Assembly (NCBI GenBank): GCA_029204225.1
Contig: CM055109.1
Location: 1,852,340-1,916,339, forward strand
Reading direction: 5' to 3'
Origin: Diphasiastrum complanatum
Taxonomy: Eukaryota > Streptophyta > Lycopodiopsida > Lycopodiales > Lycopodiaceae
DNA: 64,000 nucleotides
Shown here: piece after piece, positions 24,991-36,773 of the stretch
Position numbering within the stretch: the first letter of the stretch is position 1
Layout: the number at the start of each line of letters is the position of its first letter
Notes under the pieces: model-generated
What the model saw: only the letters and a program-made list of their open reading frames with translations
What the model was told of the DNA's origin: nothing
Databases searched by the model: none
Program-made: the position numbers and the translations under genes

Positions 24991-26503
24991 ATGGCTAGTT
25001 CCTCCATGTCCTCAGATAACAAACTTCTAGATTTTTTGAATGCTAGTAACATTTCATCTGAGAAATTAGAGTATTTTGCGAGGATTTGTTTTGCTCCCTT
25101 CGATATCGATAAGCTAGTTTATGAAAATCGTTATAATTTAATTTCTTATCTTGACAATTTTCTCAGATTATTAGTACTTCTGTTTTGGATATAGATAGTT
25201 TTTGTTTCGTTCATTTTCAAGACCTTGTGCATTCCCAACCATCCTCTAAGCATTAAACACAATAGAAAGTAATCTAACCTGCATGACCATTTCAAAAGAA
25301 ATATATATTGGATATCCACAAAAGAATATAACGCCTTATAATCAAATGAATGGCTTTTGTCTTTTACATCTGCTGAAATTCCAGATGACGAGTTTGTTGA
25401 ATCTTCAACTGTTCCATTGATCGAAGCATCTGCACCTGCTCTAGTTGATGTAGATGATAACTGATATAGAGGTTGAAGCTGAAGCATTTATGGCTTCAGA
25501 TTATCAAAAAACTCTCCCTCGTTCTATAATTCTTTTTTATTCTCTTTCATCTACATATTTTGTTAATCAATTTATTCTACTCAATGTTCTCTTTTATTTT
25601 ATAAATAATGAAAGTTATTCATTTAATGATATAGAAGATGTTTTTAATTTGAAAGAGGATGAAATCCTCTCAATTTTTTCTCAAAATTTATCAGAATTTT
25701 TCAACATTGTTGATTACACATATGATGACCTTGAAAGTGAGATAGATTATGATAAAGATGGCAATTGAAAATTTGGCAATGAGGCCTTGGAGGCCATGAT
25801 TAAAAAATCTAAAGCCTATGAAAAAACTTTGCCTACAGAGGAGGAATTTTTTGAATTCCAGAAAAAATATCTTCCAAGGCCTAGATATATCCCCTCAGGA
25901 AATGTAGAGACCATTGGAGGACATGACATTAGCAGAGCAAATATTATTGAATACGATGATTATGATGGTATCGATATTATTCAGTTTTCTTATTCAAATA
26001 TTGTGTTAAAGTATGAGTTTGCAGTGTTATGTATCATTCTAAATTTATTTTCTTTTTTCGTTTACAAGATGCTATTGAAATTGATGCCTTTGGTATGAGA
26101 CATGGAGGCGTTCGAGGTGTATCAGCCAGGAGAAAGGATGTGTCTCTATCTCATTATTTGAAAAACTTTCAGAATAATGAGATTTGTATATATCATTCAT
26201 CTTTTAATCCATATGCAACCACTGTCATTATGGCCATCAAATCATTATTAGTTTGTTCAGGAGGCCATAAGTACGCAAGAGGAACATATAAAATAATCTT
26301 TGTGAAAAGGGATTTGGCTATTAAGATATTGGGTTATACTCCCAATGAGACTAAAAAAAGAGCATTTGCAATGGCCCTTTATTCGGGTTAGATTGATATG
26401 TGCAAAAGGAAAAATTTAGAATTTTGAATCCATATGAAAGGAGATTATTCCTTTATGACAATACCATTCGTTTGAATCTTGAAGAGGGTGATGAAGATAA
26501 TTA
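24991..26503 (+). pseudogene. Unrecognised acidic multi-exon gene, nearly intact
   Basis: ATG at 24991 (MASSSMSSDNKLLDFLNAS) runs to about 25165. A second exon starts after TTCCAG near 25383 (DDEFVESSTVPLIEASAPAL). It has one frameshift near 25460 and one TGA at 25766, and ends at a donor at 25968. An AAG acceptor at 26068 restores the frame exactly (YDD|AIEIDAFGMRHGGVRG). The frame continues through LSHYLKNFQNNEICIYHSS and YKIIFVKRDLAIKILGYTP to a stop at 26389. After a shift, NPYERRLFLYDNTIRLNLEE ends near 26503. The product is acidic and has no motif I recognise. Only a few lesions in ~1.5 kb suggest recent decay or sequencing errors. The inverted-motif cluster immediately upstream may be its control region. 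Confidence 0.45.
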
Positions 26504-27019
26504 AACAATTTTTTGTAATAGATTTTTGATATATTACAAGGATCTCTTTTTTTTTTGAATTTGAATGCCTTTCGAAATATCATAATACTTGGCGAGTTTT
26601 TAGCTTGATATCTAAATTGTGCTATTCTATAAAACCACTGAAAAAGTTGAACTAAATATTTATTTCTTGAATTGTGTCATCCATGATTTGTTGCTCTATG
26701 AAATGCTCCCCTTGCTTGCCAATGAAATTTTGCCATGCCTTGTGATGACCAGATACTTCAGTTCTCATATTCCTTTGTAAAATAAGTTGCATGATGAAGA
26801 AGGATGTGTTGCAAACAATAGTTTTGATTAGTTACATCAGTAGAAAAAAATATAAGTCTGAATGAGAAAAGTACTAGATAATGATATAGATTAGCACCAT
26901 GTAATGAGTAACGTTGTCTTTTTCCCAACAATCGTGTATAGATTTTACAAATGTGGTGCAATGATTTTGCAAAGTCCTCATATCTTCTGATGATAGGTTT
27001 TCTTTCTTGATAACATCTA

Positions 27020-27118
27020 TGAGTTTGTCTATGTTGGTCCACACTTGTCCCTTTTCCACTCGATTACTTGTTATGAGTTTGTCTAAGTTGGTCCACACTT
27101 GTCCCTTTTTCACTCAAT
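27020..27118. repeat. ~57 bp tandem duplication
   Basis: The phrase GAGTTTGTCTATGTTGGTCC followed by 'acacttgtcccttttccactcgattact' occurs twice in a row with few differences. Confidence 0.8.
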
Positions 27119-27159
27119 TACTTCAAGTGTTCGTGTGGCTTGAAAAATTTCTCTCCAAA

Positions 27160-27600
27160 TTTCGTATCTGACACTTGAAGATTCTAGAAAGATTTTGGAA
27201 GGAGTCTAGAAAGATTCTCAAAAAGATTTCAAAAAACTTGAAAAAATCTCGAAAAAAATCTCGAAAAGATTCTAGAAAAAATGACCGTAAAATATTCTCA
27301 AAAAAAATTTAGTAAGATGGTAGAAATTTTCTCGAAAAATAAGAGAAAGATACTAAAAAAATACTCGAAAAGCTGGAGAAAGCAACTAGAAAAAGTTCTC
27401 GAATAATTGGGAAAAGATGCTAGAAAATTTCTCGAAAACTGGAAGAAGATACTAGAAAAAATTCTTGAGAAGATGAAAAAAAAAAAATTCTAGAAAAATA
27501 CTAGAAATTAGTAGAAAATTCACAAGCAATTCTAAAAAAGATAAGAGAAAAGTCACGAAAAATTTCAGAAAGAACCTAGAAAAGAATGAGAAAAAAAAAA
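27160..27600. promoter_or_regulatory. Dense heat-shock-element-like TTCnnGAA repeats
   Basis: A purine-rich stretch is packed with TTCTAGAA, TTCTCGAA and TAGAAAA phrases. A perfect GAAnnTTCnnGAA trimer (GAAgaTTCtaGAA) lies at 27177-27189. Further TTCnnGAA dimers lie near 27271, 27332, 27398, 27430 and 27488. It lies just 3' of the minus-strand gypsy pol and could be part of that element's LTR or 3' region. The sequence also looks like a degraded minisatellite, so heat-shock factor binding is inference only. Confidence 0.4.
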
Positions 27601-27843
27601 TTTATGGCCAAAGATAATATTTCTTGAGTCTGGACCTATTAATTCGTGTCGGTAATAGTTTGCCTTCAATTGTTTGGAGTTGAACATAACCATTCTCGAA
27701 TACCTCTATAACTTTATAAGGTTCGAGTCATCTCATATGAAGTTTTCCAAGGCAGGGAACTTTTGATGTCGACTATCATAGATCAGCGCAAAGTCATCAG
27801 TTTTAAGATCACTTTTCCTGATATGACTATCATACTTTTTCTT

Positions 27844-29010
27844 TTATTGTTCTTGGATTTCCTCCATTAATTTTTGTGAATTTGCACGAGGTTCAGATAG
27901 CTTTTCAATCGTCGTCAACCTTTCGTTAATACATTCTGCATCTGTTCGTTGAGCTTGGATACGAAAAGTTGTCACCTCAAATTCAATAGGTAAAATAGGA
28001 TGCATACCATAAGTAAGAAAATATGGTGTTTGCTTCGTCATGATATTTTCTATGATTTGATAAGTCCAGAGAACTGAAGCCTAATTTCTGATCCCAATCA
28101 GTCGCATGTGCAATTGTAATCTTGTTCAGGATCTTGCAAAGTATTTCATTAGCTCTCTTAGTTAACCCGTTTGCTTTTGGATTATAAGGAGTTGTCTTTC
28201 TGTGTTTAATCAGAAAATACGTTGTCAGCAGCCGTATTGTGTCATTTAAAAAATGTGTACCACGGTCACTTAATAGTTCAAGAGAACAACCATATCTTGT
28301 GATTATAGATTTAAATAAGAATGTTGCGAGAATTTTTGCATCGTTTCGTTTCGTCGCTTCTGCTTCAACGTTCTTTGTAGCATAATGCATTAACAAGAAT
28401 ATAGCGACACTTAGTATGTCGAGTCACAGGTTTAATTGGACCGACAAAATCAATCTCCCACTTCTCAAATGGTGCAAGAGGTAGGATTGGTATCAACGGC
28501 CAATTCATTGCTTTTGTTGGCTTTCCAGATCTCTGGCATGGATCCCACGAACGTATATAATTCGATACATCCTTGAACATAGTTGGCCACCAGTACTTGG
28601 AAGTCAATATTTTATTAACAGTGTTCTTTAAAGCAAAGTGTCCGCCAGCATCCCTTGAATGTAGGGCTTGTACAACTTTTTTAATATCTTCAATTTTGAT
28701 ACATCTTCTTAGTTGATGATCAGCACCAAGTTTGTATTGGACATTGTTAATAATGGTATAAGGTGCTACCTTATATTGAAAAACTGTCTTTTTCTCCAAA
28801 TCACATCCATCTGGATATATCTGATCCTTGAGATAAGTAATGATATATAACAAATTCGTAGATGAGATTTCGAGTAAATTTTTGTCTGTAAAATCATCAT
28901 TAATTGGTTTTTCAACTTTTTCTGTGCTGAATCGCAATAAATAATCAACATTCGTATGATATTTTCTTTGCGAAGTTCTACTTGATAAGTGAATTCCTGT
29001 AGAAGTGGAA
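27844..29010 (-). pseudogene. Gypsy integrase
   Basis: Two main frames. The upstream one has the zinc-binding-like region and start of the core: GGHFALKNTVNKILTSKYWW, then PFEKWEIDFVGPIKP with the first catalytic Asp. The downstream one has LELLSDRGTHFLNDTIRLL with the second catalytic Asp, then KTTPYNPKANGLTKRANEIL, where the usual Glu region is recognisable. The tail has TPYFLTYGMHPILPIEF. Stops near 28360 and a break near 28010 separate the parts, so it is inactive. Confidence 0.8.
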
Positions 29011-29011
29011 C

Positions 29012-30644
29012 TCATCGAACAATTCGTCCTGATAAATCTGGTTTATTCACAAGATACTTTAGAGCATAGTGATCAACATGAAAAATGAAAGCATATCCCA
29101 GCAAATAATGCCAAAAAATTTTAACAGTGAAAATTATTTTGAGTGCTTCCCTTTCTGTAGCCGAATAATTTTTCTCCGAGGCACTAAGCTGTCGACTTGC
29201 ATAGTATATGGGATGGTCTTTCTTCTGATCGTCCTTTTGGCTCAAATAGATGCCAATAGCAAATGCAAAGACATCAACATAACTATGAAATAGAATAGCC
29301 CAGTTGGGTGATCTCAAAATAGGAGCATTGATCAACCTCTGCTTAAGTTCTTTGAATGCTTTCTGCTGTTCATTCGTCCACAATTATTCCACTTGTTTCT
29401 TGAGTAGATGCGTAAGAGCAGCGACAATAGAGGCATGATTTTGGATGAATCTCCGATAATAGCCGACATGTCCTAAGAAAGCTATTAGTTCACGTAGATT
29501 TGTTGGTATCAGGAGGTTTTTTATAAGCTCGACTTTGTCTTTATCGACCTCTATTCCTCTGTTTGATATTCTGTGTCCAAGTAAAATTCCTTCTTTCGTA
29601 CTGAAAAATACTTTTCTGGGTGAAGGGATAAACAAGTATTTTGACACCGTTGCAATGTAAGTTTCAGCTTCTGTAGATGTGTTTTTATGTCACTATATAC
29701 ACAGAAATCATTAGTGAAAATTTCAAAAAAAGCTCTTAGGAAGGCAGCGAAAATTAACATCATAATTCGCTGAAAAGTCGTTGGTGCATTGCAAAGACCA
29801 AAGGGCATTTTGTTGCAGGCATAAGTGCCTCAATCCGTAGTAAACGTGGTCTTTAAACGATCCTCCTTTCTCACTCCAACCTGATTATAACCAGAGAAAC
29901 CGTCACAAAAACTGTAACGCTCTTGACCAACAACCTGATCTAAGATAGAATCAGTGAAGGGTAAAGGATGATGATCCTTCCTTGTGACAGCATTGAGCTT
30001 TTGAAAATCCTGACATATTTGTACTTTCCAGTCTTCTTCTTTGGAACAACAACAATGGGAGAAACCCATTCACTGTTTAAGAGAGGATAAATAATATTTG
30101 CCTTAAGGTTCTTGTTGAGTTTGTCTTTCACCATGATGGAGTATATTGGATTGAGACGATACTATCTCTGTCGAACAGGTACAACATCTTCTTGAAAATC
30201 AATATGGTGCTCTCCAAATTTTGCAAGTATACCTTTCAAATCGTCGAGCGACCAAGCAAATACATCTTGGTACTCCTTCAGCAATTCCTTGAATTTAGCT
30301 AATTCCATTTCTCCAAGTGACTTTGAGACATGCACAAATCTGCCAGGCGCAAGTTTAATTAGTTTAGTAGAATCTAGTAGAATGATACCTTCTGTCATAC
30401 TGGCCTTGGTATGGCCATGAACTTCATGCATGGTTGACTCCATAGATATATTCTTATCATCAGCTTGGTTCTTGTTACCAAATTCTTGTTCAGATTCATC
30501 AAATTCGTCACTTGAATCATCATCAAACTCTTTAGATTTTTTGTCTGCAACTTTTATTTCTTTATCCAAAACATCCGCTTCAACATTGCAGACATCAAAA
30601 AATTCTTCTTCGTCAGTATTCTCATAGCATTCAAAATATTGCAT
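29012..30644 (-). pseudogene. Gypsy reverse transcriptase-RNase H
   Basis: Starts with an acidic spacer and the DVFAWSLDDLKGI-like linker (30280-30230). RT blocks follow: VSPIVVVPKKKTGKYKYVRI, CQDFQKLNAVTRKDHHPLPF, FCDGFSGYNQV (first catalytic Asp present) and MPFGLCNAPTTFQRIM. In the active-site box the expected Asp-Asp pair reads FTNDFCVYSD, so one Asp is lost. RNase H follows: ILFHSYVDVFAFAIGIYLSQ, YYASRQLSASEKNYSATERE and HVDHYALKYL. Stops near 30150, 29828 and 29384 break the frame. Confidence 0.85.
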
Positions 30645-30981
30645 TTCGATGTCAGATGTATTAGAAAAAATATTTAATGCATAAGAACAATCTTTTGAGT
30701 AAAACTCGTGTCAGACAAAGGAGTTTCACCTTTGTATTTGTCACAACTCCAAGTGATTATTTGTTCTGCTAGCTTACCTTGATTATTAGTCTCACCAATT
30801 TGAAATCTCAACTCTCTAGATTTCTAGTGAACACTTGCATTTGATTGATAAAGCCAAGGCCGTCCAATTAGCACAGAATAAGATGGAAACCAAGTGGTTT
30901 GATAACTATAAAATTCATTGTGAAAGGCTTGGCTTGAATGTAAACAGTGACATCCTTCAATTCTCCAACAGGATTTCGCAA

Positions 30982-31416
30982 TCATCGCGTCAAATCTGCT
31001 AATTTGATATTTCGTTGTGTTGGTTGAATGTCAGTCAGCCCCAAAGCATGAGTTGTGTCTTCTGTTATTGTGTTCATGCTTGAACCAAAGTCTATTGGCA
31101 CTTTTTCAATCAAACATCCAGCAATGGTAACATCAATTTCAGGTGCGCCAAGATCTCCTAAATCAATAGACAATACACTAGCATCTGGCAAAGAGACTTT
31201 TTTCATCTGTTTAGGGGCAGAAAGACCTTTCAATTGCTTACGGTAATAAGTGTTGTATGCCAACAATTGCTCAAAAGTGATGTTTGGACGAAGAGATCCA
31301 ATATCAGTCACTATATCATAGTCCTTTGTCTTTGCTTTCGAGATTGGCTTGTCAATAACGGCACTAGACAATTTGGTATTCAGTATTTCATCGTCCCCTT
31401 CCTCAAACGTGACCAC
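30982..31416 (-). pseudogene. Gypsy aspartic protease region
   Basis: The minus-strand frame contains VPIDFGSSMNTITEDTTHAL. This is the retropepsin active-site region, with the usual D-S/T-G replaced by D-F-G. The flanking PRSP-like part is acidic and unremarkable. A CCHC zinc knuckle of the same element, CSNCREPSHKYPDC, lies upstream at about 31920-31870, consistent with gag-protease order. Confidence 0.7.
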
Positions 31417-31937
31417 CTTCTCTGCAGCGGCTGACTGTAGTTCAGTATTGATAATTTCTTTCGCTTTTGTTGAGATGTCTTTTGCAAATAGTTTTGCAGC
31501 ATTGCGGTCATAGTCGGGGTCATCTTTACGATCTTTTTTAGTTGTAGATTTGTTTGTTGGCTTGCTCGATTTGTTTGTAGATCTTCTTTAGTTCTAGATT
31601 TGTTTGTTGACTTGTTCGAAGATTTCTTCTTCGAAGAGTTTCTGTGCTTCGTTGAATATTTATGTTCGGGTTTCGAAGAGCCTTTGCTTCTTGTTGTGAC
31701 TTTGAATAGCTTTCTACATCACTTGGCCAAGACTGGTCTTCGGTCTTCACCAATTTTCCTTCAATTATATCAATCCTCTACACAACATCATCAGTCAAAG
31801 CTTTTGCTTTCGAGTCTGCAGCAGCTGGTGTTGCTACACATACTAGTACTTAGGTTGCAGCTTCTGCGGCTGAGGGCAGTCAGGATACTTGTGGCTAGGC
31901 TCCCTACAGTTCGAACATAGCAGTACATAACCAATTG

Positions 31938-32880
31938 GCTTTCAAATCGGTTATAAATCCAGAATCCTTGGAAGTTTGAACAATGTTCAGAAGAAAACTG
32001 AAGAATTCCTAAAATATACACGAAAGATCAAAAATCTTATAGGAAAAGTAACCGGTGTATATCCCGTTGATATGCAGATCGAATGGTTTTTGGCTGGTTT
32101 ACCACCAAAGATTGATCAATATTGCAGACAAGGGGACATGACTTCCTTGGCAGCAACAATAGCTAGCGCTGAGAACTTTGAGACCTCGAAACTAGCACAA
32201 AAGCGATGCTCAACTAAAAGATCTCATAAGTCTAAAACTGATTCTAGTGAAAGCAAAAACTATTCAAATACTAAATCAAGTTCCAGTTCTTCAAGCTCGG
32301 AGTCTGATAGCAGTGATTCATCAAAATCAGAGGCTGATAAAGGAGATAAAAGAAGTAAACAACAATCCAAACGGAAGGATGACACGAAAACTATTGAGGA
32401 TAAGTCGTCAACTTCTAAAGTTGAAAAGCTTTGGAAGAGTAATATGACTGATCTTAATAAAAAGTTTAATGATTTGAAAGTGCAGATCTCTGAAGTTGCA
32501 GACAAAAGACCAAAAGCTTCCTCTTCCAACTTGGGAATGTGGTGTATGAAATGTGGAACTTCTGGACATACTAAGGAAGATTTTACCACTGTGAATGTAA
32601 AGTATAGCGAAGATCCTGCCCAAGAGGTACTCTTTATTTTTCAGAATGATGCGACTACTAATTATGTTCAGGGTACTGCAGTATCAGTCCAGCATGATAG
32701 ACCAAAGTTTGCACCAAGAAGGCACAATCCTCCTGAATTTGTTGGACCACCGATGAAGTCACAAACCATGACTTAACTAGTGTCAGGCAACTGTTACAAC
32801 TGTGGAGAGCCAGGACATTTTTCACTGACTGTGACTGGTTCAGAAACTCATCGTTCAGAAATTGGTATATGTCATATTAT
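31938..32880 (+). pseudogene. Retrotransposon gag, plus strand
   Basis: The frame from about 31940 to 32776 has a capsid-like part (QIEWFLAGLPPKIDQYCRQG). A very Ser/Asp/Lys-rich segment at 32240-32400 follows, then a damaged zinc knuckle CMKCGTSGHTKEDF (last Cys lost), and past the stop a second knuckle CYNCGEPGHFSL, also missing its last Cys. It faces the minus-strand gypsy head-to-head. No protease or polymerase follows it in this strand, so it is a 5' fragment or an inverted piece. Confidence 0.7.
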
Positions 32881-33440
32881 ACCAACAAGGTTAATATAGA
32901 TTTTGTAGTAAATAATGTCAAACCCTTAGAGGATAGCGTTAGAAAGTTATGTATTTGGTACAATTATGATTTATTTCGAGTGAAGTGGATTCGGGTGTTA
33001 TTTTGGTTGTCAACAGACATTAGAAAGTAACCAGTATTACTTGTGTTGGGGGTGTGTAGTACTAATAATTCCATAACAACAGTCCTGCCTCTATCAAATT
33101 GAATGATTTACATTCTACAGATGAGATGTTATCAGAGTAGTACAATAGTACTACACTTCGGCTGATTAAGGTGTCAACAGAGAGTCGAGAAATGTTCGAT
33201 GTATTCATGTTTGTGCAGACAATTAGTTAATCGTATTTGCAAACTGTTCATTTCTAGATAGAAGTCCTCAACAACTTAAGTCCAAGGTTATGGTTGAAGA
33301 GCACAAAGAGTTTTAGAGTACATTAGAAACTTATGTCAGTTACATGCAAGAACACAGATCAAAGACTCAATTCTTCAGACAAGGACTGACATCTCAGATG
33401 TATACATACAGTTCTATCAAAGATTGTGTTAGATTGTACC

Positions 33441-33907
33441 AGTGTTGGGCGGGTATCAAAATTTTTTATACTAGTCGTGTCAGGGTATTGCAGGTTTTTA
33501 GAAAATGTAATACCAGTAGGGTATCAACTTAAGGAAGTATAAGAGTTGTAGACTAGTATAGACCGGGCTGGTATCACAAGGGTGATACCAACTGGTTATC
33601 AACTCAGGTATCAACATGTACGAATTGCTATAAATATACCTTTTTAAACGTAATATGATAATTTAAAATATTAAAAATTCTGAGATATCAAAAAAATACT
33701 AAAAATAGTACTACTATTGATACCACGGCAAAAATCCACAAAATCTCCCCAATCTGGGTATCAACATGAATAGTAAAATAGTTAATACTGGGTGTCTGGT
33801 TCTAGACTCTGGTATTAGAAATCATATACCAGTTGGGTCAATTTTTTGATACCCTTTTGATACTCATTATTGATACCAATTGTGACCCTATATACCTGCC
33901 CAACACT
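33441..33907. mobile_element. hAT-like MITE with terminal inverted repeats
   Basis: The left end AGTGTTGGGCGGGTAT is matched at the right end by the inverse of AGTGTTGGGCAGGTAT. The element is ~467 bp, AT-rich and noncoding. It has several subterminal GGTATCAAC or GTTGATACC repeats, as hAT-type nonautonomous elements often do. Flanking sequences TTGTACC (left) and CTGTACC (right) differ at one position and look like an aged target-site duplication. The superfamily call is from end sequence only. Confidence 0.65.
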
Positions 33908-34680
33908 CTGTACCAAATGTAGACCTTTTTCGAGTGCCGAAAAGAAAGTGTTTGTGACAAATGAATAAGAGGATCTTAAGACAGTTCCTTAGAGCATATT
34001 TACGGACATACAGCAAACGACTATAATGTGCTAGAGAGTATGTTTCACTAGAGAGCAATTCACGTAATGCAGTAGAGATTGCTAGTAGACTCAGGATCAC
34101 TCACACTCAACAGTGCAGAGAACAGAGATAAGAGAGGATAACCCACAACACTCTATTCACTTCTTCAACCTCTCACAAATACATAAACTCTTTCTCTCTC
34201 GATGATCAAGACTGAAGCGTGTGATCGATATATGTTCTACGGAGCAAACAAACACATCTCTAAAACTACAGGTGTGTCGCTCCCGTAAGGTCTACTTAAC
34301 AGTTAAATTGAATGTATGTTCAATTATACCATAAGAGGTATATTTAACTAAGAGTTGAAATTACTCGTTTATTATGTCGATTCATATTTAGTTGTTTCGC
34401 GCAAATGACCTAGTAAAGGCTTATCCAAGGCAACGTTTCCCTTTTAGAAGTCTCACCCTTAAATACAAGGCAAGTCTTTAGGAGATATATTCTCTTGCCA
34501 TATTTAGGTTGATATTCAATATTTAACAATTTCGTTGCATCACAAAACAAGAAGACGCAAAGCGGAAAGGAGAGCACTAATAGCACATCATACATGGAGG
34601 ATTCTGAATCCTCAAAGATGGCTAAAGACTGAGCTAGCAAAAATTCCACTGCTTACCTATGCACTAATATATGTACAACA
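33908..34680. other. Spacer before copia fragment, nothing recognised
   Basis: Mixed sequence with no convincing frame. It could include degraded 5' copia sequence. I found no match to the LTR at 37306. Confidence 0.4.
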
Positions 34681-35204
34681 TCCACATCCAATGTTCAAGA
34701 CATAGTTCTTGACTCAAGAGCCACGTCACACTTTGTGACAAGGCAGATGATCGCCAACTTTTGACAAACTGACTCCTCCAGATATATCGTTCTAGGAGAT
34801 GGATCGTGACATGAAGTAAGCAGCACTTGAGCACTTTGGCTAAGCACCAATGGCAGAGACAGAAGGCTGGATGGCATCCTGTATGTGTTGACACTACAAA
34901 AAGATCTGCTATCAGTTGCCAGAATAGTAGATGCAGGCATTTGTGTGACATTCACAGATCAGACATGCAATGTGATTGACGCCAGCTCCAGTACGCTCAT
35001 TCAACAAGGAAGACAAAGAGGAAACATGTATCACTTGAAGGTACGCCAACCGACAGAGCAGGCTCACCAAGTCTGTGAGTCTATGGACGTTCTATGGCAC
35101 AAGAGATTATGCAATATGAACTCACTGGCACTATACAAAGCAAGCCAGTATAATGCATTCACAGGAGTGGACATCAAGGATGCAAACCTGACACCCTGTG
35201 ATGC

Positions 35205-36060
35205 ATGCGTCCAAGGGGGTCATGTACTTCTTTCACGAAGGATTCCTTCAAAGCGACGGAATTCCTGGAGCTGATACACTCAGACATCTGCGAACCCTTT
35301 GATGTACTATCTATCGGAGGATCAAGATACTACATCACCTTTATCGATGATTATAATAAGTTTGTCGTTGTCTACTTCATCCACAACAAATCTGAAGCCC
35401 TTGATAAGTTTACAGAATATTTGAACTGGGCTAAGAAGTGGACCAAAAGGAAAGTCAAGCAGATCAGAACTGACAGAGGAGGAGAATATATCTCCAACTA
35501 CTTTGCCAACTTTTGTAAAGATCGTGGTATTCTTCACAAGAAGACAACAACCTATACATCACAGCATAATGGTATAGCAAAGAGGAAGAACAGGACCCTC
35601 ATGGAAGCTGCAAGATCAATGATGGCCTACTCCAAGGCATCAAGATCATTATGGGCTGAAGCAGTAACTAAAGTTGCCTACCTGCAAAACAGGATAGGCA
35701 AGTCAAGCGTTGCTCACACTACCCCACATGGGGGTATGGTGGAGAAGCAAGCCAAATTTGGCTCATGTTCGGATCTTCGGATGTGTAGCATATGCACACA
35801 TACCAGATAAGAAGAGGAAAAAACTGGATGAAAAAGTGGAGCAAAGATTCTTGGTTGGCTATGATCTACACTCTGCATACTACAGAGTATACATGCCTGA
35901 AACCAATGAAGTGAAGATTGTCAAAGATGTCAAATTTGACGAGACAAGAATGATGGCTGAAGAAGATCTAGTCAGCTATGAAGTTCTTGGTAGACAGTAC
36001 TACGACCTGTCCACATCGACAGAGGGAGCAGACTCTGAGCTCACAGAGGTATGGCATTGA
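35205..36060 (+). pseudogene. Copia integrase
   Basis: FLELIHSDICEPF carries the first catalytic Asp. FIDDYNKFVVVYFI and QIRTDRGGEYISNYF carry the second Asp. TSQHNGIAKRKNRTLMEAAR has Lys-Arg where the family has A-E-R-K-N, so the catalytic Glu appears lost (GIAKRKNR for GVAERKNR). A frameshift near 35770 passes to HVRIFGCVAYAHIPDKKRKK and FLVGYDLHSAYYRVY, the conserved C-terminal region. Confidence 0.8.
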
Positions 36061-36400
36061 TTATATAGATACATTCTCTCCTATTGTGAAACACATGTCT
36101 CTACACATATTATTTGCATACGCAGCTACCTATGATCTGAAGATCCACATTGTATATGAGAAGATAGGCTTCTTGCATGGGGAGCTGAAAGAGGAGGTCT
36201 ACATAGACCAACCACTAGGTTCTACCTACGAGTCACTTGGTGACTATGCCTGCAGAATGCACAGAAGCATCTATGGACTGAAACAGTCCGCCAGGCAGTG
36301 GTATAAGAAGAAGGATCACGCACTTAGATCCTCGGGCTTCCAACCTTTAATGGCTGATTACAACGTTTATGTGAAAATCATAAGCGGAGTGACATTTTGA
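36040..36400 (+). pseudogene. Copia reverse transcriptase fragment
   Basis: IDYIDTFSPIVKHMSLHILF and GFLHGELKEEVYIDQP identify the copia RT. The usual first catalytic Asp (Q-x-D-V-K-T) is replaced in IHIVYEKIGFLHG. SIYGLKQSARQWYKK is present, but the frame stops before the YVDD box. Sequence 5' of this part (N-terminal RT) is missing. Confidence 0.8.
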
Positions 36401-36773
36401 TTACGCAAGTGAAGGCAGATATTTCAAGGCAATATCAGACCTAGGAGAAGCCAAATGCTACCTAGGTTTATAGATCGACAGAGATCTTCAGACTGGGAGA
36501 TTGTACCTACACCAGTCAAGATACATTCAGAAGATCATTGATGATTTTGACATGGCAGATTGCAAGGGAGTAGACACTCCAATAATTCTTGGAACAGTGC
36601 TGACACTTGAATGAAGATTGTCCTAGAGATGAAGCAGAACGACAAGCAATGTTTTGATGTACTTGGCAGACAATACGCGGCCAAATATTGCTTACGTAGT
36701 GTTTCAATTGAGCCAATTCAATATCAATCCAGGTCCAACACACTGAAAAATTGCCAAGAGGATCCTACAATAT

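Larger units (their letters stand above)
27640..31950 (-). mobile_element. Ty3/gypsy retrotransposon, minus strand, degenerate
   Basis: In minus-strand order the domains are: a gag zinc knuckle, aspartic protease, reverse transcriptase, RNase H, and integrase with its C-terminal part. This is the Ty3/gypsy order, with integrase last. The sequence is broken by many frameshifts and stops. I could not place LTRs. The 5' end meets a plus-strand gag at about 31950. Confidence 0.85.
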
